Numbered from the stretch's first letter, positions 11,263 to 20,829 are shown. The stretch is DNA of 64,000 bases from Streptomyces flaveus (GCF_014647675.1 NZ_BMPQ01000025.1:1-64000); one strand, 5' to 3'. The notes: generated by a model not told the origin, from the letters alone. Made by a program: numbers and translations.

Positions 11263-12372
11263 ATGTACTCACTGTTCTTCAGTTTGTTCTTCAAACGGAT
11301 GGACCCGGAGTCGGCCCACCACCTGGCCGTCGCCTGGATCCGCCTCGCAGCCCGCATCCCTGTGCTGCGTACGTTCGTCGCGGCGGCTCTCGCCCCGCGT
11401 CACAAGGAGCTGCGCACCGAGGCCTTCGGGCTGCGGATGCACGGGCCGTTCGGGCTCGCGGCCGGCTTCGACAAGAACGCGATCGCGGTCGACGGGATGT
11501 CGATGCTCGGCTTCGACCACGTCGAGATCGGCACGGTCACGGGGGAGCCGCAGCCCGGCAACCCCCGTAAGCGGCTGTTCCGGCTCGTCCCGGACCGGGC
11601 GCTGATCAACCGCATGGGGTTCAACAACGAGGGCTCCGCGGCCGTGGCGGAGCGCCTGGCAGGCCGTGAGGCGGTCTTCAGGACCGTCGTGGGCGTCAAC
11701 ATCGGCAAGACCAAGGTCGTGCCCGAGGCAGAGGCGGTCGGCGACTATGTGAAGTCGACACAGCGGCTTGCCCCGTACGCCGACTACCTGGTGGTCAACG
11801 TTTCCTCGCCGAACACGCCGGGCCTTCGGAATCTGCAGGCGGTGGACCATCTGCGACCGCTGCTCAGCGCCGTCCGCGAGGCCGCCGACCAGGCCGTGAC
11901 CGAGCGCCGCGTCCCGCTGCTGGTGAAGATCGCCCCCGATCTCGCAGACGAGGACATCGACGCCGTCGCCGACCTCGCCGTGGAGCTCGGCCTGGACGGG
12001 ATCATTGCCACGAACACCACCATCGCGCGCGAGGGACTCGGTTTGACATCCGAACCCTCCCTCGTGAAAGAGACCGGTGGCCTCTCCGGTGCGCCGCTGA
12101 AATCGCGCTCCCTGGAGGTGCTGCGCCGCCTCTACGCGCGCGTGGGCGACGACATCACGCTTGTGGGCGTCGGCGGCATCGAGAACGCCGAGGACGCCTG
12201 GCAGCGCATCCTGGCCGGCGCCACCCTGGTCCAGGGCTACAGCGCCTTCATCTACGAGGGCCCCTTCTGGAGCCGCGCGATCCACAAGGGACTCGCTGCC
12301 CGCCTGCGTACGAGCCCGTACGCCACCCTCGCCGACGCGGTCGGCGCCGACGTGAGGAAGACCGCGGTATGA
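11263..12372 (+). CDS. pyrD: Dihydroorotate dehydrogenase (quinone), class 2
   Basis: 369 aa. FMN enzyme oxidising dihydroorotate to orotate with quinone. Class 2 is indicated by the amphipathic N-terminal helix (YSLFFSLFFKRMDPESAHHLA) that holds it at the membrane, and by the catalytic serine segment NVSSPNTPGLRNLQ. FMN-binding pieces are GLAAGFDKNA and VGVGGI. The ATG is 4 bases after carB, and the 3' end overlaps pyrF by 4 bases. Confidence 0.97.
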   Translation: MYSLFFSLFFKRMDPESAHHLAVAWIRLAARIPVLRTFVAAALAPRHKELRTEAFGLRMHGPFGLAAGFDKNAIAVDGMSMLGFDHVEIGTVTGEPQPGNPRKRLFRLVPDRALINRMGFNNEGSAAVAERLAGREAVFRTVVGVNIGKTKVVPEAEAVGDYVKSTQRLAPYADYLVVNVSSPNTPGLRNLQAVDHLRPLLSAVREAADQAVTERRVPLLVKIAPDLADEDIDAVADLAVELGLDGIIATNTTIAREGLGLTSEPSLVKETGGLSGAPLKSRSLEVLRRLYARVGDDITLVGVGGIENAEDAWQRILAGATLVQGYSAFIYEGPFWSRAIHKGLAARLRTSPYATLADAVGADVRKTAV

Positions 12373-13235
12373 GTCCTGTGGAGCCTTTCGGCGCCCGTCT
12401 GCGCCGCGCCATGGACGAGCGCGGCCCGCTCTGCGTCGGCATCGACCCGCACGCCTCGCTGCTCACCGACTGGGGCCTGAACGACGACATCGCGGGCCTG
12501 GAGCGCTTCAGCCGCACTGTCGTCGAGGCGCTGGCCGACCGGGTCGCCGTACTGAAGCCGCAGAGCGCGTTCTTCGAGCGCTTCGGGTCGCGTGGCATCG
12601 CCGTACTGGAGAAGTCGGTCGAGGAGGCCCGGGCCTCCGGGGCGCTCGTCGTCATGGATGCCAAGCGTGGCGACATCGGCTCGACCATGGCCGCGTACGC
12701 CTCCGCCTTCCTGGAGAAGGGTTCGCCGCTGTTCTCGGACGCGCTGACCGTTTCCCCGTATCTCGGCTACGGATCGCTGAAGCCTGCCGTCGAGCTCGCG
12801 CGTGAGAGCGGTGCCGGGCTGTTCGTGCTCGCGCTCACCTCCAACCCGGAGGGCGGCGAGGTGCAGCACGCGGTACGGCCCGGCGACGCGGCCGGCCGGA
12901 ACGTCGGCGCCACCATGCTCGCGCATCTCGCCGAGGAGAACGCGGGGGAGGCGCCGATGGGCTCCTTCGGCGCGGTCGTGGGCGCCACGCTGGGCGACCT
13001 GTCCTCGTACGACCTCGACATCAACGGACCGCTCCTCGCGCCCGGCATCGGCGCCCAGGGTGCGACCCCGGCCGATCTTCCGGGCGTCTTCGGGGAGGCG
13101 GTGCGCCGTGTGGTCCCGAACGTGAGCCGAGGTGTTCTGCGTCACGGACCCGATGTCGGCGCGCTACGCGCGTCCGCGGAGCGGTTCGCGGAGGACATCA
13201 GGGCAGCTGCGGCGGCGGCCTGGCGCCTTCGGTGA
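12369..13235 (+). CDS. pyrF: Orotidine 5'-phosphate decarboxylase
   Basis: 288 aa, the longer actinobacterial (type 2) OMP decarboxylase, which forms UMP. The catalytic Lys/Asp array is in VVMDAKRGDIGSTM (about 97-110). Other family blocks are LCVGIDPHASLL near the start and LAPGIGAQGATPADLPGVF near residue 220. The ATG overlaps the pyrD stop (ATGA). Last gene of the pyr operon; a 244-base gap with the sIHF promoter follows. Confidence 0.97.
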   Translation: MSPVEPFGARLRRAMDERGPLCVGIDPHASLLTDWGLNDDIAGLERFSRTVVEALADRVAVLKPQSAFFERFGSRGIAVLEKSVEEARASGALVVMDAKRGDIGSTMAAYASAFLEKGSPLFSDALTVSPYLGYGSLKPAVELARESGAGLFVLALTSNPEGGEVQHAVRPGDAAGRNVGATMLAHLAEENAGEAPMGSFGAVVGATLGDLSSYDLDINGPLLAPGIGAQGATPADLPGVFGEAVRRVVPNVSRGVLRHGPDVGALRASAERFAEDIRAAAAAAWRLR

Positions 13236-13479
13236 GGTCCTTGTGGACGTCCCACGTCTGAATACATCCTCAAATCCGGAGCATTATGCCCCGAATGTCG
13301 GTTTCAATGGAGGCTGACCAGGACTTTTCCGCTGTTCTCGCTGACTCCGGCGGACTTGGCCGCTAGTCTCCGACGAGTGGGGACGGGCAAGAAGCGTTGC
13401 TCGTTGCTCCCCAGGTGAGGGGCGACTAGGTTCCTCACCGGTCCGTATCCGACAGTTCGACATCCGAGGTGACGTAGGC

Positions 13480-13803
13480 GTGGCTCTTCCGCCCCTTACC
13501 CCTGAACAGCGCGCAGCCGCGCTCGAAAAGGCCGCCGCGGCTCGCCGGGAGCGGGCCGAGGTCAAGAATCGACTCAAGCACTCCGGTGCCTCCCTTCACG
13601 AGGTCATCAAGCAGGGCCAGGAGAACGACGTCATCGGCAAGATGAAGGTCTCCGCCCTCCTGGAGTCCCTGCCTGGCGTGGGCAAGGTCCGCGCCAAGCA
13701 GATCATGGAGCGACTCGGGATCTCCGAGAGCCGCCGCGTGCGTGGTCTCGGTTCCAACCAGATCGCGTCTCTCGAGCGCGAGTTCGGCGGCGGTCCCGCC
13801 TGA
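13480..13803 (+). CDS. mihF: Actinobacterial integration host factor (sIHF / mIHF)
   Basis: 107 aa, the exact length of Streptomyces sIHF. It is a nucleoid-associated protein that bends DNA non-specifically and influences topology, sporulation and antibiotic production. A long N-terminal helix (LTPEQRAAALEKAAAARRERAEVKNRLK) leads into a helix-two-turn-helix domain with the DNA-contact loop SLPGVGKVRAKQIMERLGI. The GTG start is chosen for the family N-terminus ALPPLTPEQR. The 244-base upstream gap (13236-13479) is locally A/T-richer near 13255-13315 and probably holds its promoter. gmk follows 38 bases later. Confidence 0.96.
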   Translation: MALPPLTPEQRAAALEKAAAARRERAEVKNRLKHSGASLHEVIKQGQENDVIGKMKVSALLESLPGVGKVRAKQIMERLGISESRRVRGLGSNQIASLEREFGGGPA

Positions 13804-13841
13804 CGTTCTCGGGCACTCCTGAGAACCTGGATAATCGCTCC

Positions 13842-14435
13842 ATGGCTGCAACATCCCGGGGGACGACCCCCGTACCCCCGGAATCACGTCCGCGGCTGAC
13901 CGTGCTCTCCGGCCCCTCCGGGGTCGGCAAGAGCACGGTCGTCGCTCATATGCGCAAGGAACACCCCGAGGTCTGGCTCTCGGTGTCGGCGACGACCCGG
14001 AGGCCGCGCCCCGGTGAGCGGCATGGTGTCCAGTACTTCTTCGTCAGCGACGAGGAAATGGACAAGCTGATCGCCAACGGCGAGCTGCTCGAGTGGGCCG
14101 AGTTCGCCGGCAACCGCTACGGCACCCCGCGGGGCGCCGTGATGGAACGGCTGGAGGCCGGTGAGCCCGTCCTGCTGGAGATCGACCTCCAGGGCGCGCG
14201 TCTGGTCCGCGAGTCGATGCCCGAGGCCCAGCTGGTGTTCCTGGCTCCTCCCTCCTGGGAGGAGCTGGTGCGCAGACTCACCGGGCGGGGCACCGAGCCG
14301 CCCGAGGTGATCGAGCGCCGACTGGCCGCCGCGAAGATCGAGCTGGCGGCCGAGTCGGAGTTCGACGTCACCCTGGTCAACACCTCCGTCGAGGACGTGG
14401 CGCGTGAGCTGCTAGCCTTGATGGACGTAGTGTGA
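13842..14435 (+). CDS. gmk: Guanylate kinase
   Basis: 197 aa. Phosphorylates GMP to GDP. P-loop LSGPSGVGKSTVV at about 25-37, the GMP-binding signature TTRRPRPGERHGVQYFFV at about 52-69, and the lid region LTGRGTEPPEVIERRL. The first 22 residues (TSRGTTPVPPESRPR) are a disordered extension common in Streptomyces. It lies between sIHF and rpoZ. Confidence 0.97.
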   Translation: MAATSRGTTPVPPESRPRLTVLSGPSGVGKSTVVAHMRKEHPEVWLSVSATTRRPRPGERHGVQYFFVSDEEMDKLIANGELLEWAEFAGNRYGTPRGAVMERLEAGEPVLLEIDLQGARLVRESMPEAQLVFLAPPSWEELVRRLTGRGTEPPEVIERRLAAAKIELAAESEFDVTLVNTSVEDVARELLALMDVV

Positions 14436-14473
14436 TCGTTTTCGATCTCATCCCATCTTTCGGAAGGTAGAGC

Positions 14474-14746
14474 GTGTCCTCTTCCATTGCCGCGCCCGAG
14501 GGCATCATCAACCCCCCGATCGACGAGCTCCTCGAGGCCACCGACTCGAAGTACAGCCTCGTGATCTACGCGGCCAAGCGGGCCCGTCAGATCAACGCGT
14601 ACTACTCGCAGCTCGGCGAAGGTCTCCTCGAGTACGTCGGTCCGCTTGTGGACACGCACGTCCACGAGAAGCCGCTCTCGATCGCTCTGCGCGAGATCAA
14701 CGCGGGTCTGCTGACGTCCGAGGCCGTTGAGGGCCCGGCGCAGTAA
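14474..14746 (+). CDS. rpoZ: RNA polymerase omega subunit
   Basis: 90 aa. Omega helps fold and assemble RNA polymerase beta-prime. The conserved opening IINPPIDELLEATDSKYSLV and the following AAKRARQINAYYSQLG helix are the omega core. The GTG start follows GGAAGG (about 14462). A strong hairpin at 14776-14810 ends the unit. Confidence 0.96.
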   Translation: MSSSIAAPEGIINPPIDELLEATDSKYSLVIYAAKRARQINAYYSQLGEGLLEYVGPLVDTHVHEKPLSIALREINAGLLTSEAVEGPAQ

Positions 14747-14775
14747 GTAATTTCTGCAGATCGCAGCAGGCTTTT

Positions 14776-14810
14776 CCACAGGCCCGGCAGCCCGGCTGTC
14801 GGGCCTGTGG
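14776..14810 (+). terminator. Hairpin terminator after rpoZ
   Basis: A 15-bp stem (ccacaggcccggcag / ctgtcgggcctgtgg, one G-U pair) with loop cccgg, 29 bases after the rpoZ stop. Confidence 0.85.
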
Positions 14811-14868
14811 TGTGTCATGAGTACGTACACGTTCGCAGGCGCAGGCGAGACGAACCCGGGGAGAAACG

Positions 14869-16071
14869 GTGGACAAGCCGAAGGTCGTACTGGGAGTCAG
14901 CGGTGGCATCGCCGCGTACAAGGCGTGTGAGCTGCTGCGCCGGCTGACCGAATCGGGACACGACGTGCGGGTCGTACCGACCGAGTCGGCGCTCCACTTC
15001 GTCGGCGCCGCGACCTGGTCCGCGCTCTCCGGGCACCCCGTCTCGACCGAGGTCTGGTCCGATGTGCACGAGGTTCCCCACGTCCGCATCGGCCAGGAGG
15101 CCGACCTGGTGGTCGTGGCCCCCGCCACCACGGACATGCTGGCGAAGGCAGCACACGGCCTGGCCGACGATCTGCTGACGAACACCCTGCTCACCGCCCG
15201 CTGCCCCGTCGTCTTCGCCCCCGCCATGCACACCGAGATGTGGGAGCACCCGGCCACGCAAGAGAACGTGGCGACACTGCGCCGCCGCGGTGCCGTCGTC
15301 GTCGAGCCCGCCGTCGGCCGTCTGACGGGCGTGGACACGGGCAAGGGCCGGCTGCCGGAGCCCAGCGAGATCTTCGAGGTCTGTCGCCGGGTGCTGGCAC
15401 GCGGGGCCGTCGTTCCCGATCTGGCGGGCCGCCATGTCGTGGTCAGCGCCGGTGGGACGCGCGAGCCGCTCGACCCGGTCCGCTTCCTCGGCAACCGTTC
15501 CTCAGGCAAGCAGGGGTACGCCCTTGCGCGCACCGCCGCGGCCCGGGGTGCCCGGGTCACGCTGATCGCCGCGAACACCGGGATGCCGGACCCGGCGGGC
15601 GTGGACGTCGTGCCGGTCGAGACGGCCGTCCAGCTGCGCGAAGCGGTGCTGAAGGCCGCCGCGGACGCCGACGCGGTGGTGATGGCGGCAGCCGTCGCGG
15701 ACTTCCGGCCCGCGACGTACGCGGCCGGAAAGATCAAGAAGAAGGACGGCCAGGACCCGGATCCGATCACTCTGATCCGTAATCCCGACATCCTCGCCGA
15801 GATATCCGCCGAGCGCGCCCGCTCCGGCCAGGTGATCGTCGGCTTCGCCGCCGAGACGGACGACGTCCTGGCCAACGGGCGGACGAAGCTGGAGCGCAAG
15901 GGGTGCGATCTCCTCGTCGTGAACGAGGTGGGGGAGCGCAAGACCTTCGGTTCCGAGGAGAACGAAGCGGTCGTGCTCGGCGCCGACGGCAGCGAGACCC
16001 CCGTGCCGTACGGGCCCAAGGAAGCTCTGGCCGAGACGGTGTGGGATCTTGTGGCGCGACGCCTGGAGTGA
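14869..16071 (+). CDS. coaBC: Bifunctional phosphopantothenoylcysteine decarboxylase / synthase
   Basis: 400 aa. Performs two successive steps of coenzyme A synthesis. The N-terminal flavoprotein CoaC half (about 1-185) has GVSGGIAAYKACELLRRL, APATTDMLAKAAHG and the substrate clamp PAMHTEMW (His where many bacteria have Asn). The C-terminal CoaB half starts at HVVVSAGGTREPLDPVRFLG with NRSSGKQGYALA and the lysine segment AAGKIKKKDG. The GTG start follows GGGGAGAAAC. Monocistronic between the rpoZ terminator and the metK leader. Confidence 0.96.
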   Translation: MDKPKVVLGVSGGIAAYKACELLRRLTESGHDVRVVPTESALHFVGAATWSALSGHPVSTEVWSDVHEVPHVRIGQEADLVVVAPATTDMLAKAAHGLADDLLTNTLLTARCPVVFAPAMHTEMWEHPATQENVATLRRRGAVVVEPAVGRLTGVDTGKGRLPEPSEIFEVCRRVLARGAVVPDLAGRHVVVSAGGTREPLDPVRFLGNRSSGKQGYALARTAAARGARVTLIAANTGMPDPAGVDVVPVETAVQLREAVLKAAADADAVVMAAAVADFRPATYAAGKIKKKDGQDPDPITLIRNPDILAEISAERARSGQVIVGFAAETDDVLANGRTKLERKGCDLLVVNEVGERKTFGSEENEAVVLGADGSETPVPYGPKEALAETVWDLVARRLE

Positions 16072-16372
16072 ATGCCCCGTCTTCCCGGAGTGCGTTGCGG
16101 AACACGTTCCGGAGTGAATGCCTGATTCGTTCCGTCGAAAGTGGTCCATCGGGCTTCCAAAACCGGCGAATTCGGGCCTGGGAGCCTGGCGGAGACCTGG
16201 CGTCGTTGGGCAGAATGCCCGTGCCGCAGGTCACAGGTCTTCCGAGTCGCGAGACGGGGTGGACCCGCGGTCCAGCGTGACCGATAAACTGACCCCCGGA
16301 CGACAGCGGGCGCAGCCCCCGATCCGTCCACCAAATGATCAGCCAGCAGCCGCTGCAACCCCAGGGAGCGTT
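16072..16372 (+). other. metK upstream region, no gene seen
   Basis: 301 bases between coaBC and metK. An open frame runs through but has no coding character, and the true MetK N-terminus starts at 16373. The segment gataaact at 16283-16290 is the only -10-like sequence I noticed. I looked for SAM-riboswitch cores and saw none. Confidence 0.5.
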
Positions 16373-17581
16373 GTGTCCCGTCGTCTGTTCACCTCGGAGT
16401 CTGTGACCGAGGGTCACCCCGACAAGATCGCTGACCAGATCAGCGACACCATTCTCGACGCGCTTCTGCGCGAGGACCCGAAGTCCCGGGTCGCCGTCGA
16501 GACGCTGATCACGACCGGCCTCGTGCACGTGGCTGGCGAGGTCACGACCAAGGCGTACGCGCCGATCGCGCAGCTGGTGCGCGACAAGATCCTCGAGATC
16601 GGTTACGACTCCTCGAAGAAGGGCTTCGACGGCGCCTCCTGCGGCGTGTCGGTGTCGATCGGCGCGCAGTCCCCGGACATCGCGCAGGGCGTCGACACGG
16701 CGTACGAGACGCGTGTCGAGGGCGACGAGGACGAGCTGGACAAGCAGGGCGCGGGTGACCAGGGCCTGATGTTCGGTTACGCGACCGACGAGACGCCCGA
16801 GTTGATGCCGCTGCCGATCCACCTGGCGCACCGACTGTCCAAGCGGCTCTCGGAAGTCCGCAAGAACGGGACGATCCCCTACCTGCGCCCCGACGGCAAG
16901 ACGCAGGTCACCATCGAGTACGACGGCGACAAGGCCGTCCGCCTCGACACCGTGGTCGTCTCCTCGCAGCACGCCCAGGACATCGACCTGGACTCGCTCC
17001 TGGCCCCCGACATCCGCGAGTTCGTGGTCGAGCCGGAGCTCAAGGCCCTCCTCGACGACGGCATCAAGCTGGAGACCGAGGGCTATCGCCTGCTGGTGAA
17101 CCCCACCGGCCGCTTCGAGATCGGCGGCCCGATGGGCGACGCCGGCCTCACCGGCCGCAAGATCATCATCGACACGTACGGCGGCATGGCCCGCCACGGC
17201 GGCGGCGCCTTCTCCGGCAAGGACCCGTCCAAGGTGGACCGCTCGGCGGCGTACGCGATGCGCTGGGTCGCCAAGAACGTCGTCGCCGCAGGCCTCGCCA
17301 CCCGCTGCGAGGTCCAGGTCGCCTACGCCATCGGCAAGGCCGAGCCCGTCGGCCTCTTCGTCGAGACCTTCGGCACCGCCAAGATCGACGCCGAGAAGAT
17401 CGAAAAGGCGATCAGCGAGGTCTTCGACCTCCGCCCCGCCGCGATCATCCGTGACCTCGACCTGCTGCGCCCGATCTACGCCCAGACCGCGGCGTACGGC
17501 CACTTCGGGCGTGCGCTGGACGACTTCACGTGGGAGAAGACGGACCGCGTGGAGGCGCTGCGGAGGGCGGCTGGGCTGTAG
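16373..17581 (+). CDS. metK: S-adenosylmethionine synthetase
   Basis: 402 aa, the usual length. Makes SAM from methionine and ATP. Signatures: GHPDKIADQISDTILDALL at the N-terminus, GAGDQGLMFGYA near 125 and GGGAFSGKDPSKVDRSAAYA near 275. The frame is open far upstream, but the GTG at 16373 is chosen because it gives SRRLFTSESVTEGHPDK and lies just after AGGGAG. A strong terminator follows at 17615. Confidence 0.98.
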   Translation: MSRRLFTSESVTEGHPDKIADQISDTILDALLREDPKSRVAVETLITTGLVHVAGEVTTKAYAPIAQLVRDKILEIGYDSSKKGFDGASCGVSVSIGAQSPDIAQGVDTAYETRVEGDEDELDKQGAGDQGLMFGYATDETPELMPLPIHLAHRLSKRLSEVRKNGTIPYLRPDGKTQVTIEYDGDKAVRLDTVVVSSQHAQDIDLDSLLAPDIREFVVEPELKALLDDGIKLETEGYRLLVNPTGRFEIGGPMGDAGLTGRKIIIDTYGGMARHGGGAFSGKDPSKVDRSAAYAMRWVAKNVVAAGLATRCEVQVAYAIGKAEPVGLFVETFGTAKIDAEKIEKAISEVFDLRPAAIIRDLDLLRPIYAQTAAYGHFGRALDDFTWEKTDRVEALRRAAGL

Positions 17582-17614
17582 TTCCCGGCTCCTGCCGTAG
17601 TTTTCCGGCTCTTT

Positions 17615-17651
17615 CCGAGGCCCGGTGTCCCTGAGGGGCACCGGGCCTCGG
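17615..17651 (+). terminator. Hairpin terminator after metK
   Basis: A 13-bp perfect stem (ccgaggcccggtg / caccgggcctcgg) extended by four more pairs to a tga triloop, 33 bases after the metK stop. Confidence 0.9.
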
Positions 17652-17703
17652 TGCGTCAGACCGGCTCGGCCCGCTGTCAGTGCCGTCTGGTACCAATGCT
17701 GGT

Positions 17704-19848
17704 GTGAGCAGCGAGAACGGGCAGGGCGACGGGGCGGGGGGTGTGCCGCCCGAGCAGCTTGCGCTTATTCGGGAGAGTGTGCGGAAGGCCAAGGCGCCGC
17801 GGGCCAAGCCGCGAACCTGGCGAGGGGCCGCGGTCGCCAAAGAGTTGCCCGTTGCTCGTGTGCTCGTCGACAAGGGCGTGCTGCATCTTGACCGGTACTT
17901 CGACTATGCCGTTCCGGAGGAGCTGGACGCCGAGGCCCAGCCCGGGGTGCGGGTGCGGGTGCGGTTCGGGGCCGGGCGGCATCGGGTGCGGGAAGGGCGG
18001 CGTGAGGGTGGGGGGCTGACCGACGGGTTTCTCATCGAGCGGCTTGCCGAGTCCGATTACTCCGGGCCCCTTGCCGCGCTGGCCCAAGTCGTCTCGCCCG
18101 AGCCCGTGTTGAGTGAGGAGCTGCTGGGGCTCGCGCGGGCCGTGGCCGATCGGTATGCGGGAAGTCTGGCCGATGTGCTGCAACTGGCCGTGCCGCCGCG
18201 GAACGCGCGGGCGGAAAGCAAGCCGTCGCCGGCACCGCTGCCGTTGCCCGAGACGCCTGACGTCGGGTCATGGGCGCGGTACGGGCGCGGGGAGGCCTTC
18301 GTACGCTCGCTCGCGACGGGCGGAGCACCGCGAGCCGTGTGGAACGCGCTGCCCGGGCCCGAGTGGGCCGACGAACTCGCGCGGGCCGTCGGGGCGACGC
18401 TCGCTTCGGGGCGCGGCGCGCTGGTCGTCGTGCCGGATGGGCGGGCCGTCGCCCGGCTGGATGCCGCGTTGACCTCGCTGCTGGGGGAGGGGCGGCATGC
18501 GGTGCTGACGGCCGAGGCCGGGCCCGAGAAGCGGTATCGGCAGTGGCTCGCGGTGCGGCGGGGGTCCGTACGGGCTGTGGTGGGGACCCGGGCCGCCATG
18601 TTCGCGCCCGTACGGGATCTGGGGCTCGTGGTCATCTGGGACGACGGGGACGACAGCCACAGCGAGCCGCGCGCGCCGCAGCCGCATGCCCGGGAAGTGC
18701 TGCTGCTGCGGGCCGCCCACGACAAGTGCGCTTTTCTGCTGGGGAGTTGGAGCTGCACCGTTGAGGCCGCGCAGCTCGTCGAGAGCGGCTGGGCGGCACC
18801 GCTCGTCGCCGAGCGCGAGCAGGTGCGGGCGACGGCTCCCCTCGTACGGACCGTGAGTGACGGGGACCTCGCGCGGGACGAGGCGGCCAGGGCGGCGCGG
18901 CTGCCCACGCTCGCCTGGCAGGTCGTACGGGAAGGGCTGCGGATCGGCCCCGTACTGGTGCAGGTGCCCCGGCGTGGCTACGTACCCCGGATGGCGTGTG
19001 CGCAGTGCAGGGCGCCCGCGCGGTGCCGGCACTGCGCCGGGCCCTTGGAGGGGCAGGACGCCGGGGGCCTGAGATGTGGGTGGTGCGGACGCGGTGAGGA
19101 GGCCTGGCACTGTCCCGAATGTGGTGGGTTCCGGTTGCGGGCGCAGGTCGTGGGGGCGCGGCGGACCGCCGAGGAGCTGGGGCGCGCGTTTCCCGCCGTG
19201 CCTGTGCGGACCTCGGGGCGTGAGCAGGTGCTGGACACGGTGCCGGGGGCGCCCGCGCTCGTTGTGAGCACGCCGGGAGCGGAGCCCGTCGCCGAGGGTG
19301 GTTACGCGGCGGCGCTGCTGCTCGACGGCTGGGCGATGCTGGGGCGGCCCGATCTGCGGGCGGGTGAGGACGCTCTGCGGCGGTGGATCGGGGCGGCTTC
19401 GCTGGTACGAGCGCAGGAGGCCGGCGGAAAAGTGGTGGTCGTCGCCGAGCCGACGCTGCGGCCCGTGCAGGCGCTGGTGCGCTGGGATCCCGTCGGGCAT
19501 GCGGTCCGTGAGCTGTCCGAGCGGGTCGAGTTGGGGTTCCCGCCCGTGTCGCGGATGGCTGCCGTGTCCGGAACGCCGGAGGCACTCGCCGGGTTCCTGG
19601 CCGCGGTCGAACTGCCCGGCGACGCCGAGGTGTTGGGGCCGGTGCCATTGCCCGTCACGGAGGCGGGGCGACCTCGGCGTACGGGGGCGCCGCCGGTCGG
19701 GGAGCGCTGGGAGCGGGCGTTGATCCGGGTGCCGCCGGGCAGCGGGGCGGCGCTGGCTTCCGCGCTGAAGTTCGCGCAGGCGGCTCGGATGGCTCAAGGG
19801 GGGAATGACGTCGTACGGGTTCGGATTGATCCGCCGGACATCGGGTGA
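17704..19848 (+). CDS. priA: PriA-family replication restart protein lacking helicase motifs
   Basis: 714 aa from GTG 17704 (GTG 17680 is an in-frame alternative). PriA recognises stalled forks and reloads the replisome. The N-terminal DNA-binding region (VARVLVDKGVLHLDRYFDYAVPEEL) and the eight-cysteine zinc region (CAQCRAPARCRHC ... CGWCGRG ... CPECG, from about 430) are intact. The ATPase motor is degenerate: the expected GSGKT loop is absent and the DEEHD box reads WDDGDD. Loss of motor motifs is a recognised feature of actinobacterial PriA, so it likely acts as a structural loader rather than a helicase. A terminator follows at 19969. Confidence 0.92.
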   Translation: MSSENGQGDGAGGVPPEQLALIRESVRKAKAPRAKPRTWRGAAVAKELPVARVLVDKGVLHLDRYFDYAVPEELDAEAQPGVRVRVRFGAGRHRVREGRREGGGLTDGFLIERLAESDYSGPLAALAQVVSPEPVLSEELLGLARAVADRYAGSLADVLQLAVPPRNARAESKPSPAPLPLPETPDVGSWARYGRGEAFVRSLATGGAPRAVWNALPGPEWADELARAVGATLASGRGALVVVPDGRAVARLDAALTSLLGEGRHAVLTAEAGPEKRYRQWLAVRRGSVRAVVGTRAAMFAPVRDLGLVVIWDDGDDSHSEPRAPQPHAREVLLLRAAHDKCAFLLGSWSCTVEAAQLVESGWAAPLVAEREQVRATAPLVRTVSDGDLARDEAARAARLPTLAWQVVREGLRIGPVLVQVPRRGYVPRMACAQCRAPARCRHCAGPLEGQDAGGLRCGWCGRGEEAWHCPECGGFRLRAQVVGARRTAEELGRAFPAVPVRTSGREQVLDTVPGAPALVVSTPGAEPVAEGGYAAALLLDGWAMLGRPDLRAGEDALRRWIGAASLVRAQEAGGKVVVVAEPTLRPVQALVRWDPVGHAVRELSERVELGFPPVSRMAAVSGTPEALAGFLAAVELPGDAEVLGPVPLPVTEAGRPRRTGAPPVGERWERALIRVPPGSGAALASALKFAQAARMAQGGNDVVRVRIDPPDIG

Positions 19849-19968
19849 GCGGGCGGCGAGGGATCCGATGCCGCCTCCGCTTCCGCCTGCCCGTGCATGT
19901 AGCTGTGGACGCGCCTTCGCCCGCCGATGGGCCTTTGCACGCCGACATGCGTCCATCTGCCTACGCGC

Positions 19969-20000
19969 GTCTGCCTCCCGACGGTCGTCGGGAGGCAGAC
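19969..20000 (+). terminator. Hairpin terminator after priA
   Basis: Perfect 14-bp stem (gtctgcctcccgac / gtcgggaggcagac) with loop ggtc, 120 bases after the priA stop and just ahead of the convergent gene. It can serve both strands. Confidence 0.8.
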
Positions 20001-20035
20001 GGTGGGGGCGTCAACCGGCTATCAGCCGCCAGGGC

Positions 20036-20575
20036 TCAGCCATTTCGTGGGCCGGGGAAGGCGTTTGGCCTCGCCTCGTCGCGTAGGGCGGGGCTGCCGG
20101 CGGTCGGCTGAGTGGGCAGGGGCATGGAGCGGGCCGCGGGGACCGTGGGCATGCCGACGCCCCCGGGCACCGCGCGGGAGCCCGATGGTTCCGTCGCGCG
20201 CTCGGCCTCGGCGGCGGCCTGGGCGGCGGCCCGGCGTGCGCCGTAACGGCGGTGCACCGCCTGTTTGGTGACTCCGAGTGCGGAGCCCACCGCGTCCCAC
20301 GAGAAACCCAGTGAGCGATCGAAGTCCACGGCGGCCGTGACCAGGGTCTCGACACTGTCCCGCAGCTCCTGGGCGAGGCGGACGGTCGGGGCGGGGGCGC
20401 GTCCGTAGACGACGAAGCCTGTGGACGGGCCGGAGCGGCGCGGGCGGTAGACGTTGCCCAACTGGGCGGTGAGCGTGCGCAGTGCGTCCACCTGCCGGCG
20501 GACCCGCTCGATGTCCCGCACCAGCAAGTGCAGGCTGGCCCGAGCCTGGGCGTCGTGGGTTGCGTGGTCGGCCAT
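20036..20575 (-). CDS. Small HTH protein of unknown role
   Basis: 179 aa from the ATG at 20575 (MADHATHD), preceded by GAGAGG; a longer frame exists but lacks a site. An N-terminal coiled-coil-like helix (ASLHLLVRDIERVRRQVDALRTLTAQ) is followed by a helix-turn-helix, FSWDAVGSALGVTKQAVHRR (about 106-125), then an Ala/Pro-rich tail (PGGVGMPTVPAARSMPLP). The HTH resembles that of the separate 131-aa protein at 31932-32327. Convergent with priA. Target and function are unknown to me. Confidence 0.8.
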   Translation of the reverse strand: MADHATHDAQARASLHLLVRDIERVRRQVDALRTLTAQLGNVYRPRRSGPSTGFVVYGRAPAPTVRLAQELRDSVETLVTAAVDFDRSLGFSWDAVGSALGVTKQAVHRRYGARRAAAQAAAEAERATEPSGSRAVPGGVGMPTVPAARSMPLPTQPTAGSPALRDEARPNAFPGPRNG

Positions 20576-20829
20576 GAACAAGCCTCTCGAACCGGCGTTG
20601 AAAAGGATCGGGCCGCTGGTGCGGCCCGTTGTGGTCAACTCTTTCTTGACCAACGCGTGTGCGCTCCGCTGGTCACGGTGTGGGGGCGTGTGGGCATTTG
20701 CGTGCGCTCCTGGGGGTGGGGTGCGCTGTCGGCTCGGCGTCGGCGAGGGTCCTGTGACCTGCCGCCCTCCAATTGCCGGTCGGTCTAAATTGCGTTGCGT
20801 GGCAGTTCCCGAGCGTTCTAGCGTCAGGG

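Noticed and set aside
16072..16372. SAM riboswitch upstream of metK
   Set aside because: No SAM-I, SAM-II or SAM-IV core motif or matching stem layout could be found.
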